NCBI RefSeq assembly: GCF_037975245.1 | Contig: NC_092563.1 | Span: 21,210,699 to 21,274,698, forward strand | DNA from: Apostichopus japonicus | Lineage: Eukaryota > Echinodermata > Holothuroidea > Aspidochirotida > Stichopodidae | DNA: 64,000 bases | Reading direction: 5' to 3' | In this document: positions 58,741 to 64,000 of the stretch, piece after piece | How the letters are laid out: every line of letters begins with the position of its first letter | Position numbering within the stretch: the stretch's first letter is position 1 | Notes under the pieces: generated by a model | Database searches by the model: none | Seen by the model: the letters and a program-made list of their open reading frames with translations, nothing else | Told to the model about the DNA's origin: nothing | Translations under genes and position numbers: made by a program

Positions 58741-59120
58741 TCGATGATGTAATATTTTGTGATCGATTTGAGTGTGATATTCAGGAAGAGTTCGTTCGGT
58801 AACCCCTCTGATCAACTCAGAGTGAGAATCTGCTAGTAAAGTGATAGAGGTTCTTATCAGAGGAGATTAGATAGGTCCCCTCACCCCGAGAGAATTTAGC
58901 CCTTATATCTTGTCCATGAAGGTAGCTAGTCTGTAGAAAGTTAAGTAAAAGTATATCATAGTGTAGACAGTCTTTCTCGCATGGTTTATTGTCAATAAAT
59001 AAGTTACTAGACTTTTAACTCCAGTGGAGCTCTCTTTTCTCTGGCGTTTTCATTTGTTCTTTTCCAACAAAACCCTTAGCACTGTAAATACCCCTAACAT
59101 CCCTGCTACGTAACGATACA
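58741..59120 (+). mobile_element. possible solo LTR or LTR fragment
   Basis: The sequence has LTR-like composition. An AATAAA (GTCAATAAATAAGTT near 58993) is followed by GAGCTCTCTTTTCTCTGG and a CAACAAAACCC-like end. No internal coding region, primer-binding site or second LTR is seen, and boundaries are not defined. It abuts the truncated reverse transcriptase. Confidence 0.2.
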
Positions 59121-59338
59121 TATGTCAGCGTACTGTACAGTATACAAACTTCACCTCAAGTACTTAAAGTAGGTGGTAACTTCAATCTAATCACTACTGG
59201 CACATTGAAGTATACCATATCAACTTGCTCCCTGGGGTGCTTCCCACAACTTTGAGTACAAGTTACGTTCGAGCTTCGCGGGCCAAACAGTATATCATCG
59301 ATAGTCGGGTAATATAAATATGTATTGCTAAGGCGTTA

Positions 59339-59339
<1 letters not shown>
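59121..59339. other. noncoding DNA, nothing recognised
   Basis: No gene or repeat seen. Confidence 0.5.

Positions 59340-59408
<69 letters not shown>
59340..59408. repeat. (TA)n microsatellite
   Basis: About 34 TA units. Confidence 0.95.
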
Positions 59409-59410
<2 letters not shown>

Positions 59411-60121
59411 CCAATGGGACATCGACAATGTGATTTGATCGACATTCACGCTACCCTCAGCTGGAGAAAAGGCGGGGTCTTATAGAAAATAGGCGGAGCC
59501 ACAGACTACCCTCAGGTCGAGAAAAAACAAAATAATAAGCGTTAACCCCCGTGCAAGATATGAATAATTCAATGCACTGAGCTGGAGCTCACCTCTGGAG
59601 CTAGCGCTGCCCGCCTGATCATAGATCTCAGTCTATATTCAAAAATGTAAGGACGCCACTGTAGGCATTATGCTAGACACTACATGGTTCGCATACAACA
59701 AGGTCTCGAAACACTTCTTAAATGTACCAAAATGATTTCATCTCGCGATGAATGTCATAATTCTCAAAATACTCGTGTAAATTCAAAGACGATAAGTATT
59801 ATAGGAAGAAACAGCAAGCTTTGCGTAAAATTGATATCATAATTAATGAACTACAGTAAATGGCTTAAGCAAGCCACCGTAATATTGAAACTCTCTTGAC
59901 GTGTTTGCAGAACGGTTGATCGAACATGTACAGTTTATAAGCTAATTGTTCCCAGACCAAATCTATTTGTAGTCCTACGCACACACAATTTAGGATAAAT
60001 TGCAGTTACCTTCTCATTGTGTTGCTGGGAAATCGTGTTGGATCGCTGATATTGTAATATTTACAGTAACGCACCCTTACCTTTTCAATGTTTCCATGAA
60101 GGTTTGAGGGACATATGAAGA
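59409..60121 (+). other. upstream region of the signal-peptide exon
   Basis: A short repeated block (CTACCCTCAG near 59450 and 59505) is present. No TATA box or other promoter motif can be assigned with confidence. The last part may be 5'UTR of the exon at 60122. Confidence 0.4.
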
Positions 60122-60176
60122 ATGGATGTGAAATACGTTCTATCAGTTAGTGGCATACTTGTATTCCTGTGTTCTA
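60122..60176 (+). CDS. first exon encoding a signal peptide of an unknown secreted or membrane protein
   Basis: The ATG has A at -3 and G at +4, a strong initiation context. Eighteen codons read MDVKYVLSVSGILVFLCS: a short polar and basic start, a hydrophobic core, then small residues. The exon ends after one further base at a perfect donor, GTAAGTAT (GT at 60177-60178). Short first exons that hold just the signal peptide and end in phase 1 are very common in animal secreted proteins. No further exon is recognised between here and 64000. The next 700 bp is a retrotransposon fragment, so the rest of the protein probably lies beyond the window. The product cannot be named. Confidence 0.5.
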
Positions 60177-60265
60177 GTAAGTATAAACTTATGAACTCTA
60201 GTCTAAATTTAATGTCTAACTCTAAGGAGTAAGGGACCTCTGACTGTTACTTGTTAGGCCTAACA

Positions 60266-60835
60266 AGATTAAATTTATTAAAGCTAAATGATATTATAAG
60301 AGTCCAGCTTGCAACATTTGCATATAAAGCATGGAATGGATTGCTACCCGAGGCTTTAAAAGATTTTATATATAGTAATAGACTAATCCACAACCATCAA
60401 ACACGCCATTGTAATAACGCACATGTTTTATCCCAACGAAGTTCTTTTAGCCCTCGTATTCGTGCTATAAAAACGTGGAATAATCTCCAGGATAATGTTA
60501 AGAATAAGCCTTCTTACTCTGTATTCAAAAGGAATCTCCAAACTAATTATTTCTCACTATTGATGGATTTATTCTGGTGTGTGTTTGTGATTAAGATCAT
60601 TATAAAGATTGTTAGGATTGTTTATTAACATTATTAATTTCAATTAGTGTCAATACGATCATCTCATCATCGTAGATGCTACTATTAACATTTCTTTATC
60701 TATTCTTAAGTTTTTCTTTCTTTTTTTCTTTTTGGGGGGTCTCCTAATTTGTTAAGCCTTGCAGGCTTTATAGGAGACTTCCCGTCACACTGTAAATTGT
60801 GATGAAACAAATAAATATACAAATACAAATATCCA
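60266..60835 (+). mobile_element. 5'-truncated non-LTR fragment, same family as 57395-58740
   Basis: It starts in the thumb region (LNLLKLNDIIRVQLATFAYK) and continues to RIRAIKTWNNL. It is nearly identical to the minus-strand copy except for a small deletion after VLSQRS and a frameshift before the stop. The 3' hairpin lies at about 60740-60782, followed by the AAATAAATATACAAATACAAATA-type tail. It is oriented away from its sibling at 57395, so the two copies lie back to back. Confidence 0.88.
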
Positions 60836-62602
60836 ACTTAGGCCCTATATGACAACTAGGATTTTTTTTTACCAAATCTAAGGTCACGCGGAGGACTAAT
60901 ATACAGGATCGTTATTTAATCAGGCCATGACATGTAAAATCCAACTTAACGAGAGTAATTTCCTCTGAATCAATGAGAAAATCTATGTTCAAAACTATTC
61001 TCATCACCTTTAAATCCTTAAGGACTAATTAGAAATTAACGTTTTAATATTTGCATCCGAAAACAGACCTCTGAAAAATGAGATTTCAAATAACACAACG
61101 ATGACGTCATATTCAGGGCTGCCAGATGCAACCAAAGGTTTAAGGCCAAATCATTGATTTTTTTATGGCCAAATCGGCCAATTAAGTTTTATATGGAAAA
61201 TTCGGCCAAATTCAGCCAAATTTTAACACGAAACCTCCAGTGGGGCAAATGGCGATCCTTTGGAGGAAGCCCGGCCGAGCACTAGTACTAGTAGTACCAG
61301 TATTAGCGTTACTACACTGATACCGCAATAGACGAATACATTTTGCTGTATCATCTAAATTAACACCTCCTTCATTGCCCTATTGTGTAGTAATAAGCTA
61401 TAAGGTTAGCTTCAGAAAGGATGGGTTACATCTTGTGGAAAATCTCAGTGCGCCAATTAATTTCTGGAATATGCTGGGTCAGTTATGGCAAAAATATTTC
61501 TTATTCGTATTTCAGGAAAACAATATTTTTGTTCGGGAGGTAGTGGGGATGATAGCGATAGGTCAAAATAAGTAGTTAAAATGATTATATTCCAAAGGGT
61601 GTTTAAAACCTCACAGTCATTGAGTCAAAAATTCACACAACGTAGTTCAAATCTTAAATCATAAATCAAACAAAGTTTATTCAACATCAATTCTAGACAG
61701 TCATTCTGAACAAGCCCGTGACTAAACCAACATCAACAACAATCAGCGGTTGCAGTCATATGTGCAATACGGATTCATTAATGCACAATAATGACAATCA
61801 TCAATGAGCTACAATGTATAACCTTAAACAAAATCAATAATCATGGAACACTGCAAATATCCATAAACACAGGTTAAAGCATATTCAAAATACTAACACC
61901 ACTATTTTTTCCTTGCATTATATATGACATATATATATATTATATGACATAAAACTAAAACTGTACTATCCATAGACAATATCATTCTTAAATTACACTG
62001 ATGTAATTTGTGACATCAAAGGAGGTTTGAACTTACATGAAATTTTGGCTTTAAGCCTACAAAAGATATACATGTCCATCGCCATCAATGTTAAAGTAAA
62101 TAGAATAGAGGGTAATTTAAACCAAGAAACACTGCACGAAACTCAAATGCAACAATGTTACCCATTCACGACCACACGCACAACACTGACGCGCAACGTG
62201 AAACACAGCATCACACACATTCAAACAATCGGAGACCATTTACAGGGTTGAGGGCTGAGTTTCTGAAGAAAGATTGTAAAACAAACCACCTGCTGCTGAA
62301 GAAACAAAGTCTAAACATTCAAGAGTTCCGCTGCCTCCATTGATCTTTATAATGACTTTCTGTCAAATATCATTGGAGATATGGATATTTTGGCTTCCAG
62401 ACAAAAAGAACCAGGCAAACATGTCTGGGAGGTAAATGCTCCTAAAAAGGTCAATCCCCGTTCACTTACGCACATATTACATGACATCACAGCCAATACA
62501 TGTGTCCAAATGCTTCAATACATGCCTCTTCGTTTCATTGTTGATGTTGGGTCTGGAACATGACCATTTCGTCCTTATTAAATCTTGAATTTCAATATAC
62601 CA
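60836..62602. other. noncoding DNA
   Basis: Short open frames at 61375, 62027 and 62381 show no domain I know. The stretch at 61145-61225 has repeated GGCCAAAT(T/C) motifs. It may include the 3' part of the minus-strand gene to its right. Confidence 0.45.
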
Positions 62603-62949
62603 TCACTGAGGGAACCCGGTCGGATTAATGATCCAACATAATCGTAGAGTAGAAAAGTTGTTTCTGTAGGTTTTTCTGAACCAAGGCTTCCTAATTGAGT
62701 TTTCTCCTGGCACCTTGAATCCAGTATACTGACCATTGGCTGGAAACTCACTTCTGATCCTATAAACTGTGCATGATGGTAGCACAACCCTGATGTGTCC
62801 TGCTAGTAAATGTGGGCCCATGATGTCCACAATAACAAGCAGCGATACAATGTACAGTTATGGTTACATTTTTAGTGAATTTATACCTTCCATGTTTCAT
62901 GAAACATTCTTTACAGCCTTTCAGACAATTGATTTGCAAAACTCCAGGA
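62603..62949 (-). pseudogene. decayed exon of a P2X7-like intracellular-domain protein
   Basis: On the minus strand an acceptor (GTACTTAG) ends at 62950. The exon then reads PGVLQINCLKGCKECF, a form of the family's HPGFxxxCLNxxVL motif. After a frame change, YRCLLLWTSWAH appears in another frame; after a second change, HIRVVLPSCTVYRIR and FPANGQYTGFK appear. The run R-V-V-L-P-S-C, I-R, F-P and Y-T-G-F is characteristic of the domain shared with the cytoplasmic tail of the P2X7 receptor. This domain also occurs in many unrelated invertebrate proteins without the channel part. Two frameshifts indicate decay. The reading frame ends at 62603. Family call is from motif memory. Confidence 0.55.
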
Positions 62950-63292
62950 CTAAGTACTAGACTTATAATGAGTATAAAATGACACATGCCTACCTAACAT
63001 GGCTGCATTATGCAGCTTTCACCCCGAGCCAAACTTTCAGTCTTCAACCAACCCTACTAGTAGTATAGTACTACGTAGCATACTGTACATGTATGATGTA
63101 ATCTCATTTGCAGCACCAGGATAGTACAATACATCGCCAACACATTGTACATATGGGTTGTAAGGATTCTATGGTTGTAAGTCACGGTAACGCAATGCAC
63201 AATACGGTTTAGCCAGTTCCGTAAATTCAAACGACACATGCACAGAGTGGACTGGATTTTTTAAATATTTTTCTTTGTTACAAAATTCTTAC
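62950..63292 (-). other. intron between the two P2X7-like-domain exons
   Basis: Bounded on the minus strand by a GTAAGA donor at 63292 and an AG acceptor at 62950. No other content is recognised. Confidence 0.4.
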
Positions 63293-63556
63293 CATGTTGT
63301 ATGTTCCTTGCAATCTTTCCGAACGGTTTTCTTCATCGATCTGTTTTGGAGCTTCAATTTTGGCTCGTTTAACAGGCTGGAACTGGTACCGTTCTGTGCC
63401 TTACAGTGACACCTCATGTCCACCCTCAACGTCCTGTTCAACTTTATGGGCATGATCATCGCTTTCACCCTCTGATTCGAATATGAGAAAGTGCACTTTA
63501 ATTAAGTCTAGCCCAATTTCACTGCAGGTTGCAGCATGTGGTTCTAGATCTGCCAT
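63293..63556 (-). pseudogene. first exon of the P2X7-like-domain gene, with an in-frame stop
   Basis: From an ATG at 63556 the minus strand reads MADLEPHAATC, then an acidic segment, HEVSL, and a TAA at 63403-63401. In the same frame it continues to YQFQPVKRAKIEAP and NRSERLQGTYNM, ending exactly at a GTAAGA donor (63292). PYxFEP, then an acidic or basic linker, then RLxNT before a CxCxxC block is the usual N-terminal layout of this family. The exon is 88 codons including the stop. The TAA in the middle agrees with the frameshifts in the downstream exon. Alternatively the true start lies after the stop and the upstream part is 5'UTR. Confidence 0.5.
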
Positions 63557-64000
63557 TCCACAGGAAATTTAGAGTTGATGTCGCACTGACTTGTTATCAA
63601 TATTTTGTGTAGTATATATGTACACTTGTCGAATGTGTACGTACGTGTATATATGTTAGGAGGAATCAGCGAGAGCAATAGTGCTCCTTACATGACGGGA
63701 CATGTCGTCATGAGATTAGGAAAATTTTCAGTCGAACAAACTTTTCAAGCCCAAAGTGAGTAAAATTAATTCTCAATTTTCAACTGGAAAAGTTTTTAAC
63801 TGGCAGAATGGTTGATATATGTTCTAGAGAACATGCTTATATGGATCCCTGAAAGATTGATAGTCTCAGTACTTGTTTGCCAAATTTAAATTTCAACCCT
63901 TCCGGCTGACTGCACTAAAGTCTCAGTGAAAATGACACCTTTGGATCCATATTTCATGTCAATATTCATTATTGTTATTGAGCTATCTGTCGTTAAACCA
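63557..64000. other. noncoding DNA, possible upstream region of the minus-strand gene
   Basis: No promoter element can be assigned. Nothing else recognised. Confidence 0.4.

Noticed and set aside
58741-59120. complete LTR retrotransposon
   Set aside because: Only an LTR-like stretch is visible. No gag, pol, primer-binding site or second LTR was found, so it is kept at low confidence as a fragment.

Overview
This is eukaryotic genomic DNA, most likely from a marine invertebrate deuterostome, probably an echinoderm. The evidence is intron-containing genes, GT-AG exon signals, an animal type II Golgi sulfotransferase, CR1/L2-like non-LTR retrotransposons, fragments of G2E3-like HECT and P2X7-like-domain genes (families I know as expanded in such animals), many (TA)n and poly-G/C tracts, and two 100-N scaffold gaps. 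The echinoderm assignment is inference. Nothing in the window looks bacterial.

Layout. Positions 1-8.6 kb are mostly AT-rich noncoding DNA with small minisatellites. Positions 8.8-16.2 kb hold the one clearly intact gene, a carbohydrate 6-O-sulfotransferase coded in a single exon (13361-14881). It has a splice acceptor just upstream, and a candidate noncoding first exon and promoter 4 kb further left. Two inverted copies of one dispersed repeat flank this gene at 6.9-7.25 kb and 20.2-21.0 kb; the right copy carries a 398-bp MITE-like insertion made of palindromic 21-bp repeats.

Positions 21.5-39.7 kb are a strictly periodic satellite: 121 full 150-bp units with no indels. Each unit contains a degenerate tRNA-like (SINE-head-like) sequence with pol III A-box and B-box similarity and a pairing acceptor stem. 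The array is open to the left, where it runs into a gap. Because 150 is 50 codons, one frame on each strand stays open and gives misleading giant ORFs.

Positions 39.7-64 kb are a repeat-rich landscape. They hold a decayed, nested non-LTR reverse transcriptase element, several 3'-tail fragments sharing one hairpin architecture, a better preserved 5'-truncated reverse transcriptase, and arrays of 140-300-bp repeats containing TGACCTC-type motifs. Embedded here are traces of host-type genes: an open HECT-domain exon and a frameshifted HECT C-terminal exon (53.1-55.1 kb, plus strand), a signal-peptide first exon (60122-60176, plus strand), and two decayed exons of a P2X7-like-domain gene (62.6-63.6 kb, minus strand). 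The genes do not form an operon or an evident shared pathway. All coordinates, counts and alignments were made by eye.
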